Below are positions 1-9,522 of a stretch of 64,000 nucleotides of DNA, piece by piece. Both the position numbers and the translations under genes were made by a program. The notes beneath the pieces were generated by a model. It ran no database searches. It had not been told where the DNA came from and worked only from the letters and a program-made list of their open reading frames with translations. Positions within the stretch are counted from its first letter, which is position 1. Every line of letters begins with the position of its first letter. The stretch is from Streptococcus pantholopis (GTDB lineage: Bacteria > Bacillota > Bacilli > Lactobacillales > Streptococcaceae): NCBI RefSeq assembly GCF_001642085.1, contig NZ_CP014699.1:1612001-1676000 (forward strand). Reading direction: 5' to 3'.

Positions 1-797
1 AAGCGACTGTTGTCTTTGATCTCCAGATTGGCACAGAGAATAAACAGAGCGACCGAACCAGCCAGTAAGCTCGGAGAAGTGTACCAGTACCAAATATCAC
101 CAATTAAAAATTTCATTGTAAAAGTAACTAAAATGGAGAGGGTATAAGCCAATATTAAACGGCGTGTTTTAAACAGTTTTTTGAGATCAAGACGGCTGAG
201 ATATGCGCCGATTATATAGAGAACAATCAGCCAATTCATGCTAAAGCCTTTAGCAAAGGAAAATTCATCAACTTTAGTATTAAACAGAGCCGGCATAACT
301 GAAAAGAAAAAAACAGCTACAAAAACAAGATGGCGTAAATCTTTATCGCTCAATTTTAAAAGAGACATATTCAGCAAGGGCATAAAAACAAGGAGCCCAA
401 AATAGGCAGTGATATACCAATACTGACCGGTAATTACCGGAAAAAAAGCGCCTAGCCAGTCAGCAGCACTCAGCTTCTGTCCGGCTGCAGCAAAAATTAA
501 AGTCAGACCAAGGGTATAAAAAAATACCTGAACCCACAAGGACAAACCTTTTGAGTAGCGGTAGGGAGACCTTAAGCCGACATAGCCGCTGATTAAAGCA
601 TAGCAGTTTACTGCCCCGTAGGCAGTGACTTGAATCAGCCAGGTCACCCAATAATAAATATCGATATCTCCCTGTACTTCATCTCGTATCCCGCCTTTCC
701 CTAAAATATGGGTGATAATAATCATTAACATGGCAAAAATACGCAAAAAATCAATTCCTGCATTATAAGAGGAAGAGCTCAATTTTTTTAGCTTCAT
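1..797 (-). CDS. Acyltransferase-3 family membrane protein, partial (C-terminus outside window)
   Basis: The reading frame is open from an ATG at 797 to the window edge, about 265 codons, so the C-terminus is missing. The start reads MKLKKLSSSSYNAGIDFLRI, then an FLRIFAMLMIIITHI stretch typical of the first membrane segment of acyltransferase-3 (OatA/WecH-like) proteins, including the family His. Several more hydrophobic segments follow. Family members transfer O-acetyl or succinyl groups to cell-envelope polysaccharides or sugars; the substrate here cannot be told. It is divergent from serS. The family call is fairly firm, the role is inference. Confidence 0.7.
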   Translation of the reverse strand, partial: MKLKKLSSSSYNAGIDFLRIFAMLMIIITHILGKGGIRDEVQGDIDIYYWVTWLIQVTAYGAVNCYALISGYVGLRSPYRYSKGLSLWVQVFFYTLGLTLIFAAAGQKLSAADWLGAFFPVITGQYWYITAYFGLLVFMPLLNMSLLKLSDKDLRHLVFVAVFFFSVMPALFNTKVDEFSFAKGFSMNWLIVLYIIGAYLSRLDLKKLFKTRRLILAYTLSILVTFTMKFLIGDIWYWYTSPSLLAGSVALFILCANLEIKDNSR

Positions 798-810
798 AAT
801 ACCTCATTTT

Positions 811-840
811 ATCATAATCTGTTCTCTCTCGGTGTATCAA
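811..840 (-). promoter_or_regulatory. Predicted promoter for the acyltransferase gene
   Basis: On the minus strand TTGATA (835-840) and TATGAT (811-816) are separated by 18 bp, just upstream of the ATG at 797. Seen in sequence; activity is inferred. Confidence 0.4.
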
Positions 841-859
841 TCTGCTTACAAATTTTAAG

Positions 860-888
860 TTTACTTTTCAGCATTTTTTTTATATAAT
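860..888 (+). promoter_or_regulatory. Predicted serS promoter
   Basis: TTTACT (860-865) and TATAAT (883-888) are separated by 17 bp. Transcription would begin near 895, directly ahead of the T-box leader. Confidence 0.55.
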
Positions 889-894
889 AGCAGC

Positions 895-1080
895 AACGGA
901 TAAGTAAGATTTTTTTCTTTTTCAGAAAGTCTGCGTTTGCTGTGAGCAGGCAGGAAAAAAATATGAAATTCTACCGTGTTAACAATTTAAAAAGAGTAAG
1001 TAAGTGCACAAAAGTTGTGAAGCTGGATGGAACCGCGCAGAAGCGCTCCAGCGATTCTCCTTTCTGTGTGCTTTTTTATC
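895..1080 (+). promoter_or_regulatory. Serine-specific T-box leader with terminator
   Basis: The leader has the T-box signature TGGAACCGCG at 1028-1037, an AGTA-like motif and a GCTGTGAG-like loop in the stem I region, and a specifier bulge GAAATTCTACC in which TCT (970-972) is a serine codon followed by the usual ACC. GCTGGA and TCCAGC flank the T-box as an antiterminator-type pair. The competing terminator pairs CGCGCAGAA (1034-1042) with TTCTGTGTG (1062-1070) ahead of a T run at 1072-1077. Uncharged tRNA-Ser should allow readthrough into serS. Codon identity and the downstream gene agree. Confidence 0.85.
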
Positions 1081-1290
1081 ATTTTTTTAAAAAACTGGGC
1101 TCTGCCAAAGTTTAGGAAAGCAGAACAGACATTTTTCGGATTCTTATGTTATCCTTTTTACAATAAAGTACAGCGTTCGACCGGCTGTTTACTGTCTTTT
1201 GTCATTCAAAAAAGCGCAGACAAGTCAACTGTCTGGGGCTGTATTATCTGAATAATGTCAGCCTCAATAGTTTATTTCAGGAGGAAATCT

Positions 1291-2571
1291 ATGTTAGATC
1301 TTAAACGTATTCGTACACATTTTGACGTTCTTGCTGCTGATTTAGCCAATCGCGGTGTTGAGGCAGAAATTCTGCAGGACCTCAAAGCCCTTGATGAAGA
1401 GCGGCGCAGCCTGCTTGTTCAAACAGAAACGGCCAAAGCTAAGCGTAATACAGCTTCTGCTGCTATTGCTCAAGCTAAGCGCCAAAAAGAAGACCCTGCA
1501 CAGGCTATTGCAGATATGCAGAAATTAGCAGGAGATATAAAAAAACTGGATCATCAGTTAGCTGAAATTGAAGAAAAACTGCAATCTATCCTTTCAGGAC
1601 TGCCTAATATCCCTGCCAAAGATGTTCCTGTCGGAACTGACGAAAGCGAAAATGTCGAAATTCGCCGCTGGGGACAGCCAAAAGATTTCACATTTGATAT
1701 TAAAGCCCACTGGGATATTGGCGAGAAACTGGATATTCTTGACTGGGAAAGAGGCAGTAAAGTTACAGGTTCACGCTTTCTTTTTTACAAAGGGCTGGGT
1801 GCTCAGCTGGAGAGAGCAGTTTACAATTTCATGCTTGATGAACACGCCAAGGAAGGCTATACAGAAGTGATTCCGCCTTATATGGTTAACCATGAATCTA
1901 TGTTTGGCACCGGACAATATCCGAAATTTAAGGAAGATACTTTCGAGCTGGCTGATACTGATTATGTCCTGATTCCTACTGCTGAAGTCCCCCTGACCAA
2001 TTACTACCGAAACGAGATTCTCGATGGCAAAGAACTGCCCATTTATTTTACAGCCATGAGTCCTTCTTTTCGTTCGGAAGCTGGTTCGGCCGGCCGTGAT
2101 ACCCGCGGACTGATTCGGCTGCATCAATTTCATAAAGTTGAAATGGTCAAATTTTCTAAACCGGAGAATTCCTATGATGAACTGGAAAAAATGACTTCAA
2201 ATGCAGAAAACATTCTCAAAAAACTAGAACTCCCTTACAGAGTTATCGTACTATGCACTGGAGATATGGGATTTTCGGCTGCCAAAACTTACGATTTGGA
2301 AGTTTGGCTGCCAGCACAGAACACTTACCGGGAAATTTCCAGCTGTTCCAATACGGAAGATTTCCAAGCCCGCAGAGCTCAGATTCGTTACCGTGATGAA
2401 GCTGACGGTAAAGTGAAACTGCTGCACACCCTCAATGGATCAGGACTTGCCGTTGGCCGGACTGTTGCAGCCATTTTGGAAAATTACCAAAATGAAGATG
2501 GTTCGGTAACCATCCCAGAAGTCCTCAGACCCTATATGGGAGGAAGGGAAAAGATTTGTGAAAAGCCCTAA
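1291..2571 (+). CDS. serS: Seryl-tRNA synthetase
   Basis: This class II synthetase charges tRNA-Ser with serine in the cytoplasm. The 426-residue product has the N-terminal antiparallel coiled-coil arm (about residues 1-110, rich in Glu/Lys/Gln) that grips the long variable arm of tRNA-Ser. The catalytic domain follows, with the motif 2 region ([21 protein letters not shown]) and the motif 3 region ([19 protein letters not shown]). I chose the ATG at 1291 rather than an upstream start at 1255 because AGGAGG lies just before it and the protein then begins [12 protein letters not shown] as in relatives. About 210 bp separate it from the T-box terminator, which is long. Regulation by the T-box is strongly supported. 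Confidence 0.97.
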   Translation: MLDLKRIRTHFDVLAADLANRGVEAEILQDLKALDEERRSLLVQTETAKAKRNTASAAIAQAKRQKEDPAQAIADMQKLAGDIKKLDHQLAEIEEKLQSILSGLPNIPAKDVPVGTDESENVEIRRWGQPKDFTFDIKAHWDIGEKLDILDWERGSKVTGSRFLFYKGLGAQLERAVYNFMLDEHAKEGYTEVIPPYMVNHESMFGTGQYPKFKEDTFELADTDYVLIPTAEVPLTNYYRNEILDGKELPIYFTAMSPSFRSEAGSAGRDTRGLIRLHQFHKVEMVKFSKPENSYDELEKMTSNAENILKKLELPYRVIVLCTGDMGFSAAKTYDLEVWLPAQNTYREISSCSNTEDFQARRAQIRYRDEADGKVKLLHTLNGSGLAVGRTVAAILENYQNEDGSVTIPEVLRPYMGGREKICEKP

Positions 2572-2652
2572 TCTGATGGCCGCTTTATCAATAAAAAGGA
2601 TCTGAGACAGTAAGTCTCAGATTCCTTCAGGCCTGAAAAGGGCTTTTTGTTT
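2559..2652 (+). terminator. Probable serS terminator region
   Basis: A perfect 9-bp hairpin ATCTGAGAC/GTCTCAGAT lies at 2600-2622. An outer pair AAAAGCCC (in the serS 3' end, 2559-2566) with GGGCTTTT (2640-2647) closes around it and is followed by T-rich sequence. Confidence 0.5.
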
Positions 2653-2702
2653 TATCTGTAATGAAGATCTACTTTCAGCAAAACAGAGAAAGGGAGAAAA
2701 AT

Positions 2703-3359
2703 ATGAAAAAGCAGGCATTTAGCAAAACAGAAGACTATTTCCTATTCTCAGGAGCCTTTCTTGCCGGTATTCTGATATATATGATGGTTCGGATTGGCTA
2801 TTTGTATTTCAGTCTCCAACTGGATTTGACAGATTCCTTGCACCGAACGGTTGAACAACATAGCAGTTTACTGATGGTCATAGACGAATCACTCATGCTA
2901 TCGACTATTCTTTTGGGAAGCTCTTTTTACAGTGCCCGCAGACTATATTTTCAAAATAAAAAAAATCTGACTGGACTTCTGGTGACAAGCTTTGCACTGA
3001 TGTTAACAGCATGGCTCCTAATCGTATTAAAAACCGGCAGGATTATTTATCCTGTTAATGGCTTAGCTGTTGCCACAGGCGACAGCCTCCAAATGGTTTT
3101 GTCTGAAATTTATGCAAGCTGGCATTTATGCGACATTTTACTAGGGCTCTTTATGATTTCCTGGTCCGGATTATTATCCCGCTCCTTTTGGAAATACAGC
3201 GGGCTGGCTATTGGATTGATGCAAATATTCTGTACTTATTTCGACCAAAGCTCAAAACCCCTTCCCTTATTGACGGCGATCATCTTATCAACAATTTGGC
3301 TGCTAAAACAATGGCGACATTTAAGCCACAAAATAACATTGAACAGCGTGAAAAAATAA
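2703..3359 (+). CDS. Hypothetical multi-pass membrane protein
   Basis: I do not recognise this 218-residue protein. It begins MKKQAFSKTEDYF and holds about six hydrophobic segments, near residues 12-32, 57-75, 85-110, 130-150, 155-175 and 180-200, with a basic C-terminus (KQWRHLSHK). It is probably a small integral membrane protein. The ATG at 2703 is preferred over one at 2661 because GGGAG precedes it and the extra 14 residues are polar and unlike a natural start. It follows serS after a terminator, and no partner gene suggests a role. No catalytic motif is visible. Confidence 0.6.
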   Translation: MKKQAFSKTEDYFLFSGAFLAGILIYMMVRIGYLYFSLQLDLTDSLHRTVEQHSSLLMVIDESLMLSTILLGSSFYSARRLYFQNKKNLTGLLVTSFALMLTAWLLIVLKTGRIIYPVNGLAVATGDSLQMVLSEIYASWHLCDILLGLFMISWSGLLSRSFWKYSGLAIGLMQIFCTYFDQSSKPLPLLTAIILSTIWLLKQWRHLSHKITLNSVKK

Positions 3360-3458
3360 TAATCTTAAAAAATCAGGCTAAGCAAAGATTCAGGCATCTA
3401 ATAAGAGACAAAGAAAAACCATTTTAGCAGAAAACAGATCTATTCTTCAAAAGCAGTC

Positions 3459-4088
3459 CTAGACACTCTTACTTCTCTCATAATAAGGCAGTAAAACTTT
3501 GAATGCCTGATTTAGTTGCTCAGTCAGATCGGCTAAAGTCGTCTCTTTGGTAATCGGAAAATCATATTTAACTAAAGCTTTGCGAATGTTCCCTTCTTTA
3601 ATTTGTTTTTTCAAATATCTGCGGTTTTCTTCAGTTCCAGCCAAGCGGTAAGTTTTATTTTTCTCTTGGACCAAATAATAAAGCGGGGGTGTGATGGGAA
3701 GTTCTAAGACGCGATGCTGTTTAGACAGTGTTTGTTCAGATTTTAGCCGCTCGATAAAACTCACTTCAGCTGACAGCCCAAAGTCATCTTTTTGCCCATA
3801 CAGACGAATGGCAAAGCCAACATCATCCGGCTTATCCTCCGGAGCTTTGTAATAGCACCAAAAATGAGGACGGGCGATTTGTGCCTGACTGGCCCAATTG
3901 CTGACCCGGCCCATTTCCCAAGGAATCAATTTAAGACTCAATGCTTCAGCAATTTCAGAAAAACTTTTTCTGGCAGACTGCCCAGCTTCTTTTAAGGCCA
4001 GCATCTCTTCAGCCAATGACCCGGCCTTTTCGGGTTTGATATATTTTGCTCCTTGAAAAGCAAGGTAGCGGTTGATTTCCTGATACAT
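3459..4088 (-). CDS. Conserved hypothetical protein (HI_0552-like)
   Basis: This 209-residue soluble protein begins MYQEINRYLAFQGAKYIKPE. It contains a conserved-looking WEMGRVSNWASQAQIARPHFW segment and a C-terminal helical region ending YYERSKSV. I recall similar proteins in streptococci under the HI_0552 family, which databases have sometimes loosely labelled glucose-6-phosphate dehydrogenase. I see no Rossmann motif that would support that enzyme name. It converges with the membrane protein gene on its 3' side and stands as a single gene upstream of nothing obvious. Function unknown; family assignment from memory. Confidence 0.6.
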   Translation of the reverse strand: MYQEINRYLAFQGAKYIKPEKAGSLAEEMLALKEAGQSARKSFSEIAEALSLKLIPWEMGRVSNWASQAQIARPHFWCYYKAPEDKPDDVGFAIRLYGQKDDFGLSAEVSFIERLKSEQTLSKQHRVLELPITPPLYYLVQEKNKTYRLAGTEENRRYLKKQIKEGNIRKALVKYDFPITKETTLADLTEQLNQAFKVLLPYYERSKSV

Positions 4089-4179
4089 TGTCTTCTCCCT
4101 TTCTTAAAAGTTCCTCATAATAAAACCAAGCAGGCAGCAAAAGCAGATATCGTTTTTAGAGCACTATTGACTAAAAAAT

Positions 4180-4215
4180 TAGTATTTAAAAAATAGGGCA
4201 GACATGCCCTATTTT
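4180..4215 (-). terminator. Terminator of the fatty-acid operon
   Basis: A perfect 11-bp stem AAAATAGGGCA/TGCCCTATTTT (4190-4200 and 4205-4215) with a 4-nt loop is followed on the minus strand by a T run. It lies just after the accA stop. Confidence 0.85.
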
Positions 4216-4231
4216 CCTATTGTAAAGCAAA

Positions 4232-5002
4232 CTAATACTTTCTGAAACGCTGATAGCGTTTTTCAAGTAAGTCTGCGGTCGGCAGCTGACACAGTTTTTC
4301 CAATTCTGTGATAAGGTCGGTTTTAATGCGCTCAATAATTTCGCTGGAAAAATACCCATGTTCGGGGATAATTTGGTCAACCACCCCCATCTTCAGCAAC
4401 TCCCCTGCTGTAATTTTCATCAATTCAGCTGCCTCAGTAGCTCGGCTTCCGTCTTTCCAAAGGATCGACGCAAAACCTTCCGGACTCAGTACTGCATAAA
4501 TTGTATGCTCCAGCATCCAGACTTGATCAGCCACCGCAAGGGCCAGAGCTCCACCGGAACCGCCTTCCCCAATAATGATAGCAATAATCGGGACCTGCAA
4601 ATCACTCATTTCCAGAAGGTTTTTAGCAATCGCTTCACCCTGGCCTCGCTCTTCAGCACCTACACCGGGATAAGCACCGGCTGTATTGATAAAGGTAATG
4701 ATCGGCCGGCCGAACTTTTCTGCCTGCTTCATCAGCCGCAAAGCCTTTCGGTAGCCTTCTGGATTAGGCTGGCCAAAATTCCGCTTCAAATTATCCTGCA
4801 GATTTTTTCCTTTCTGAATGCCTATAACCGTTACTGGACGGCCATCCAAGCGAGCAAGCCCGCCAACAACAGCACCATCATCCGCAAAATGCCGATCCCC
4901 ATGCAATTCCATGAAATCATCAAAAATGCTTTCCGCATAATCAAGGGCTGTCAGCCGCCCTTGATTGCGCGCCTCTTTTAAAATTCTAGCGACATCGCTC
5001 AT
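4232..5002 (-). CDS. accA: Acetyl-CoA carboxylase carboxyltransferase subunit alpha
   Basis: The 256-residue subunit works with AccD to move the carboxyl group from biotinylated AccB to acetyl-CoA, making malonyl-CoA for fatty-acid synthesis. Crotonase-fold features are clear: a [18 protein letters not shown] stretch, then [12 protein letters not shown], the oxyanion-hole and acetyl-CoA region. It is the last gene of the operon. Its ATG overlaps the accD stop by 4 bases (ATGA), which implies translational coupling of the two subunits. A strong terminator follows. Length is that of the short Firmicutes form. Confidence 0.96.
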   Translation of the reverse strand: MSDVARILKEARNQGRLTALDYAESIFDDFMELHGDRHFADDGAVVGGLARLDGRPVTVIGIQKGKNLQDNLKRNFGQPNPEGYRKALRLMKQAEKFGRPIITFINTAGAYPGVGAEERGQGEAIAKNLLEMSDLQVPIIAIIIGEGGSGGALALAVADQVWMLEHTIYAVLSPEGFASILWKDGSRATEAAELMKITAGELLKMGVVDQIIPEHGYFSSEIIERIKTDLITELEKLCQLPTADLLEKRYQRFRKY

Positions 5003-5865
5003 CTGCTACCTCCATGGAATTCCAGTAATTTTGCAATGGTTTCTGGCAGCTCTGTTCGTTTCACAATAGCATCAACAAAACCATGTTCCAATAAAAACTC
5101 TGCTTTTTGAAAATCATCGGGCAGACTTTCCCTGACAGTGGTCTCGATTACGCGCCGTCCGGCAAATCCTACTAACGCTTGAGGCTCAGCCAGAATAATA
5201 TCACCTTCCATGGCAAAGCTTGCGGTCACACCTCCGGTAGTAGGATCTGTCAGAACAGTCAAATAAAACAAACCAGCATTGGCATGACGCTGAACGGCTG
5301 CAGACACTTTAGCCATCTGCATAAGACTCATAATACCTTCCTGCATGCGGGCACCGCCAGAAGCTGTAAAAATCACAACCGGCAGTTTCTCATCGAGCGC
5401 CCATTCAAAAAGCCGGGTTATTTTTTCACCTACTACCGTCCCCATGCTAGCCATGATAAAATTTGAATCCATAACAGCAAGTGCGGCTGGCTGGCCTTTA
5501 ATCACAGCCCGGCCTGTCAAAACGGCTTCATCTAGGCCGGTTTTTTCTCTGGCTTGTGCCAATTTCTCCTCATAATCAGGAAATTTTAAGGGATTTTTTG
5601 TCTGGATTCCTGTAAACATTTCCTCAAAAGATCCATCATCTACTGTGATAGCCAGCCGTTCCTGAGCTGAAATCCGAAAATTGTAGGAACAAGACGGACA
5701 AATTTTAGCAGGCCCCAAATCTTTTTGGTAGATCATATGCTTACAGGCCGGGCATTTGGCAAAGAGCTCATCAGGAACTTCCGGAGCGTCCCTTGGCGTC
5801 TCTCCCTTTACAGAATGATTAGGATTTATCCTAATATATTTATCTTTTTTACTAAATAAAGCCAT
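4999..5865 (-). CDS. accD: Acetyl-CoA carboxylase carboxyltransferase subunit beta
   Basis: Partner of AccA in the carboxyltransferase. The 288-residue protein carries the N-terminal zinc ribbon ([10 protein letters not shown], then CPSCSYNF, about residues 38-62) typical of bacterial AccD. The crotonase fold with a [11 protein letters not shown] motif and a [14 protein letters not shown] segment follows. The start ATG has GGAGGG a few bases upstream. It lies 15 bases after accC and overlaps accA by 4 bases, consistent with a single polycistronic message. Confidence 0.96.
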   Translation of the reverse strand: MALFSKKDKYIRINPNHSVKGETPRDAPEVPDELFAKCPACKHMIYQKDLGPAKICPSCSYNFRISAQERLAITVDDGSFEEMFTGIQTKNPLKFPDYEEKLAQAREKTGLDEAVLTGRAVIKGQPAALAVMDSNFIMASMGTVVGEKITRLFEWALDEKLPVVIFTASGGARMQEGIMSLMQMAKVSAAVQRHANAGLFYLTVLTDPTTGGVTASFAMEGDIILAEPQALVGFAGRRVIETTVRESLPDDFQKAEFLLEHGFVDAIVKRTELPETIAKLLEFHGGSR

Positions 5866-5880
5866 GAAACCGCCCTCCTA

Positions 5881-7248
5881 TTAATCCTTTTTATGATAAT
5901 TTGGCAGGAATGTTTCCATCAGGAAAGACGTATCATAATCTCCTGCAATAACATGGCTGTCAGAAATCAAATCCAATTGAAAGTCCGTATTGGTCACAAC
6001 ACCTTCAATCTCTAATTCATACAGGGCACGCTGCATCTTCATAAGCGCATCAAAGCGGTTTTCCCCGTGAACAATGACTTTAGCAATCATACTGTCATAG
6101 TAGGGAGGAATAGTGTAGCCGGGGTAAACAGCAGAATCAACGCGCAGGCCGACACCGCCGCCAGGCAGGTAAAGGTCTGTAATTTTGCCGGGACTGGGAG
6201 CAAAATTAAAATCAGGATTTTCAGCATTGATTCGGCACTCGATAGCATGCCCCTCAATTGTAATCTCCTCCTGTTTATAGGACAGAGCTTCCCCGGAAGC
6301 AATTTTAATTTGCTCTTTAATAATATCAATTCCTGTTACAAACTCAGTCACAGGGTGTTCAACCTGGACACGGGTATTCATCTCCATAAAAAAGAATTGA
6401 CCGGATTTTTCATCTAAAAGAAATTCGATTGTCCCGGCACTTTCATAGGCAACAGCCTGCGCTGCACGGACGGCAGCCTCTCCCATTTTCTGCCGAAGCG
6501 TAGGTCCGATAGCGACTGAGGGACTTTCTTCCAGCACTTTTTGGTTATTCCTCTGCAAAGAGCAGTCTCTCTCCCCCAAATGCACAATATGTCCGAAACT
6601 GTCCCCTAAAATCTGTACTTCAATATGACGGGCCGGATAAATTACTTTTTCGATATACATCGCACCGTTTCCGAAAGCAGCCAAAGCTTCCTGAGAGGCT
6701 GCTTCAAAGGCAGGAACAAGGTCTTCTTTTTTGTTCACTTTGCGAATACCCTTGCCGCCTCCGCCTGCCGAAGCTTTCAGCATTACCGGATAGCCAACAC
6801 TGTCAGCAATCTCAAGAGCTTCCTCTGCGGTGACTACTTCACCGGAAGAACCAGGGATAACAGGAACATCAGCCTTAATCATCTCGGCACGCGCATTAAT
6901 CTTATCTCCCATTTTCTCCATTATGGAGCCTGCAGGACCGATAAATTTAATGTTCATTTCTTCGCACATGGTTGCAAATTTGGCATTCTCACTTAAAAAA
7001 CCAAATCCCGGATGGATAGCCTCTGCCCCAGAAACAATAGCTGCTGATAAAACAGAGTTCATATTGAGATAAGAGTCTGTTGATTTAGCCGGACCGATGC
7101 AAATCGCTTCGTCAGCCAAGTTAGTGTGGAGAGCCTCCCTGTCTGCCTCTGAATAGACGGCAACTGTTGTAATCCCAAGCTCACGCGCCGCACGAATAAT
7201 ACGTACTGCAATTTCGCCACGATTGGCAATTAACATTTTCTTAAACAT
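5881..7248 (-). CDS. accC: Acetyl-CoA carboxylase, biotin carboxylase subunit
   Basis: This ATP-grasp enzyme carboxylates the biotin of AccB using bicarbonate and ATP. The 455-residue length is normal. The N-terminal MFKKMLIANRGEIAVRIIRA is diagnostic. The ATP-binding glycine loop KASAGGGGKGIR lies near residues 158-170, the EMNTRVQVEHPVTE catalytic region near 288-302, and the C-terminal biotin carboxylase domain follows. It sits between fabZ and accD in the fab operon. An AGGAG lies about a dozen bases before the chosen ATG. Confidence 0.97.
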   Translation of the reverse strand: MFKKMLIANRGEIAVRIIRAARELGITTVAVYSEADREALHTNLADEAICIGPAKSTDSYLNMNSVLSAAIVSGAEAIHPGFGFLSENAKFATMCEEMNIKFIGPAGSIMEKMGDKINARAEMIKADVPVIPGSSGEVVTAEEALEIADSVGYPVMLKASAGGGGKGIRKVNKKEDLVPAFEAASQEALAAFGNGAMYIEKVIYPARHIEVQILGDSFGHIVHLGERDCSLQRNNQKVLEESPSVAIGPTLRQKMGEAAVRAAQAVAYESAGTIEFLLDEKSGQFFFMEMNTRVQVEHPVTEFVTGIDIIKEQIKIASGEALSYKQEEITIEGHAIECRINAENPDFNFAPSPGKITDLYLPGGGVGLRVDSAVYPGYTIPPYYDSMIAKVIVHGENRFDALMKMQRALYELEIEGVVTNTDFQLDLISDSHVIAGDYDTSFLMETFLPNYHKKD

Positions 7249-7283
7249 AGTGGCTGCATTTCTCCTTTTATCCGCAGTTTTGA

Positions 7284-7706
7284 TCAGCTGCCGATTGCAA
7301 AAGTCAAAGTCCCGCTGGCGGCTAAGCGACCATCCACTTCTGCCTTTGCTTCAACAACAGCAATCCGTCCGCGGCGTTTGATAAACTTCGCTGTCATAAC
7401 CAGCTGATCGCCCGGAACGACCTGCTTTTTAAATTTTACCTTATCCATTCCGGCATAAAAAACCAGTTTCCCCTTGTTTTCCTCTTTAGACAGCTCCAAA
7501 ACACCAGCAGTCTGGGCCAATGCTTCCATAATCAAGACCCCCGGCATAACCGGATATTGAGGAAAATGTCCATCAAAGAACGGTTCATTGATTGTCACAT
7601 TTTTCAAAGCAACAATCTCATCGTCTTCCGCTTTGATGACTCGGTCAACCAACAGCATAGGATAGCGGTGAGGCAGCGCTTCACGAATAGCATTGATATC
7701 AATCAT
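7284..7706 (-). CDS. fabZ: 3-hydroxyacyl-ACP dehydratase FabZ
   Basis: It removes water from 3-hydroxyacyl-ACP to give trans-2-enoyl-ACP. The 140-residue hot-dog fold protein has the [13 protein letters not shown] motif with the catalytic His, and [20 protein letters not shown] holding the second catalytic acid (Glu). Its ATG overlaps the accB stop by 4 bases. Streptococci lack FabA and use FabZ together with the FabM isomerase for unsaturated chains; fabM is in this same cluster. Confidence 0.96.
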   Translation of the reverse strand: MIDINAIREALPHRYPMLLVDRVIKAEDDEIVALKNVTINEPFFDGHFPQYPVMPGVLIMEALAQTAGVLELSKEENKGKLVFYAGMDKVKFKKQVVPGDQLVMTAKFIKRRGRIAVVEAKAEVDGRLAASGTLTFAIGS

Positions 7707-8194
7707 TTTATACGTACCAACCCTTCACCAAACTCAATAACCTTTTCATTCACAGCCAGAATTTCTGTAACCACTCCGTCACGCGGTGCTGGAATTTCAT
7801 TCATGACTTTCATCGCTTCAATAATCAGCAAGGTCTGTCCCTTTTTAACTCTGTCCCCGACAGATATAAAAGGCGGTTTATCCGGCGCAGGAGCCATATA
7901 GGCCACACCGACAAGCGGGCTTTCAATCAGTTCACCTTCAGCATCTGCTGCAGCCTGTGGCTTCAAGTCCGAGTCAGTCTCGCTTGTTTCAGAAGCTGCA
8001 GGCAAAACAGCCGCTTCTTCAGCAGTTCCTTCTGCAAGAGGAGCTGCCGAAACCGGGATATTCCCCAAAGGAGCTGCCGCTACAGGCGTGTTTTTACTAA
8101 ACGTCAATTCATCACCTGCGTTGCGATAAGAAAATTCTTTAAGGCTTGAATGATCAAACTGCGCCATCAAATCTTTAATTTCTTCAATATTCAA
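7703..8194 (-). CDS. accB: Biotin carboxyl carrier protein of acetyl-CoA carboxylase
   Basis: AccB shuttles the carboxyl group between AccC and the AccDA transferase. Residues 1-30 form the N-terminal segment, about 30-85 an Ala/Pro/Glu-rich flexible linker, and the C-terminal biotinyl domain has the EAMKVMNE motif whose Lys is biotinylated. The 163-residue product appears to begin at a TTG codon (8192-8194): GGGAGG lies at the right distance and no ATG is nearby in frame. It starts two bases after the fabF stop, so the ribosome binding site lies inside fabF. Confidence 0.94.
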   Translation of the reverse strand: MNIEEIKDLMAQFDHSSLKEFSYRNAGDELTFSKNTPVAAAPLGNIPVSAAPLAEGTAEEAAVLPAASETSETDSDLKPQAAADAEGELIESPLVGVAYMAPAPDKPPFISVGDRVKKGQTLLIIEAMKVMNEIPAPRDGVVTEILAVNEKVIEFGEGLVRIK

Positions 8195-8196
8195 AA

Positions 8197-9429
8197 TTAA
8201 TCCTCCCAGCGCTTGAAGGCTGTTACCGCATTGTGTCCGCCAAAACCAAAAGTATTGGACAGAGCATACTTAATATCAGCAGGCTGACCTTGACCGTAAA
8301 CAACATTCGCTTCAATGTCGTCTGATAATTCTTTGGTTCCGGCAGTCATAGGTACAAAATGATGGCGAATAGCCTCAATTGTCGCAATTGCTTCTACACC
8401 GCCGGCTGCCCCCAAGAGATGGCCGGTAAATGATTTAGTAGAAGAAACAGGGACTTCCTTACCGAGGACAGCAACAATCGCTTGGCTTTCCCCTTTTTCA
8501 TTAGCCTGAGTTGAAGTTCCGTGAGCATTGACATAATCAATATCTGCCGCTGCAATACCAGCTTCTTTAATAGCCAGTTTCATAGCTTTTGCAGCGCCGG
8601 AACCATCAGGAGCCGGACTGGTTTGGTGGTAAGCATCGCAGGTATTGCCATATCCGACAATTTCTGCCAGAATAGTTGCTCCCCGTTTTTGAGCATGTTC
8701 AAGACTTTCAAGAACCAAGACACCGGCCCCTTCTCCCATAACAAAACCATTGCGGTCCTTATCAAAAGGAATAGCCGAACGACTGGGATCTTCAGTTGTT
8801 GACAAGGCTGTTAAAGCATTGAAACCGCCGATGCCGATTTCATTGATTGTGCATTCTGCACCGCCTGCCAAAACAACATCTTGAAAACCAAATTTAATTT
8901 CGCGGAAAGCTTCGCCAATCGCATCATTAGCTGAAGCGCAGGCTGTAGTAATAGACTTGCAGACCCCCTTAGCACCGATACGCAAGGCAATATTGCCGGC
9001 TGCCATATTTGAAAGAGCTTTTGGAACAAACATGGGCTGGATCCGTTTAATCCCTTTTTCATGCATACGGATAATTTGCTCCTGCATTTCCTGCAAGCCA
9101 CCGATACCGCTGGAAACAATGACACCGGTACGATCTCTATCTACAGCCTCCATATCCAAATTAGCATGGGATAATGCTTCCAATGTGGCATAGATGGCGT
9201 AAATTGAGTACATATCCATCCGATTCTTATCTTTTCGCACAAAATATTTATCAAAAGGGAAATCCTTGATTTCACCGGCATTATGGACAGGAATGTCTGA
9301 TGTATCAAATTTTGTGATTGGACCAATCCCAATTTGACCGTTTTCCAAACTATTCCAAAACTCTTCTGGCGTATTGCCGATTGGCGATGTTACACCATAA
9401 CCTGTAACAACAACTCTGTTAAATGTCAT
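8197..9429 (-). CDS. fabF: 3-oxoacyl-ACP synthase II
   Basis: This condensing enzyme elongates acyl-ACP with malonyl-ACP. The 410-residue thiolase-fold protein has the active-site Cys in ITTACASANDAIG (about residue 163), the two His in VNAHGTST and GHLLGAAG, and a glycine-rich C-terminal NTFGFGGHN loop. I use the ATG at 9429 (MTFNRVVVTGYGV): GAAGGG precedes it, and the upstream alternative at 9456 adds nine residues unlike relatives. It lies between fabG and accB. Confidence 0.96.
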   Translation of the reverse strand: MTFNRVVVTGYGVTSPIGNTPEEFWNSLENGQIGIGPITKFDTSDIPVHNAGEIKDFPFDKYFVRKDKNRMDMYSIYAIYATLEALSHANLDMEAVDRDRTGVIVSSGIGGLQEMQEQIIRMHEKGIKRIQPMFVPKALSNMAAGNIALRIGAKGVCKSITTACASANDAIGEAFREIKFGFQDVVLAGGAECTINEIGIGGFNALTALSTTEDPSRSAIPFDKDRNGFVMGEGAGVLVLESLEHAQKRGATILAEIVGYGNTCDAYHQTSPAPDGSGAAKAMKLAIKEAGIAAADIDYVNAHGTSTQANEKGESQAIVAVLGKEVPVSSTKSFTGHLLGAAGGVEAIATIEAIRHHFVPMTAGTKELSDDIEANVVYGQGQPADIKYALSNTFGFGGHNAVTAFKRWED

Positions 9430-9522
9430 ATTTCTAAACCCTTCTTTGTTTATCATAATCGGAGATCATTCTCCCAAAAGCAGATGCGGCCGACAGGTGA
9501 AGACCTTCAGTGGCAATGCCCT

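Noticed and set aside
1027..1251. 74-residue open frame ahead of serS
   Set aside because: It starts inside the T-box sequence and runs through its terminator, with no ribosome site.
3459..4088. Glucose-6-phosphate dehydrogenase
   Set aside because: The protein is about 210 residues without a dinucleotide-binding motif; that name for the family seems to be a database legacy.
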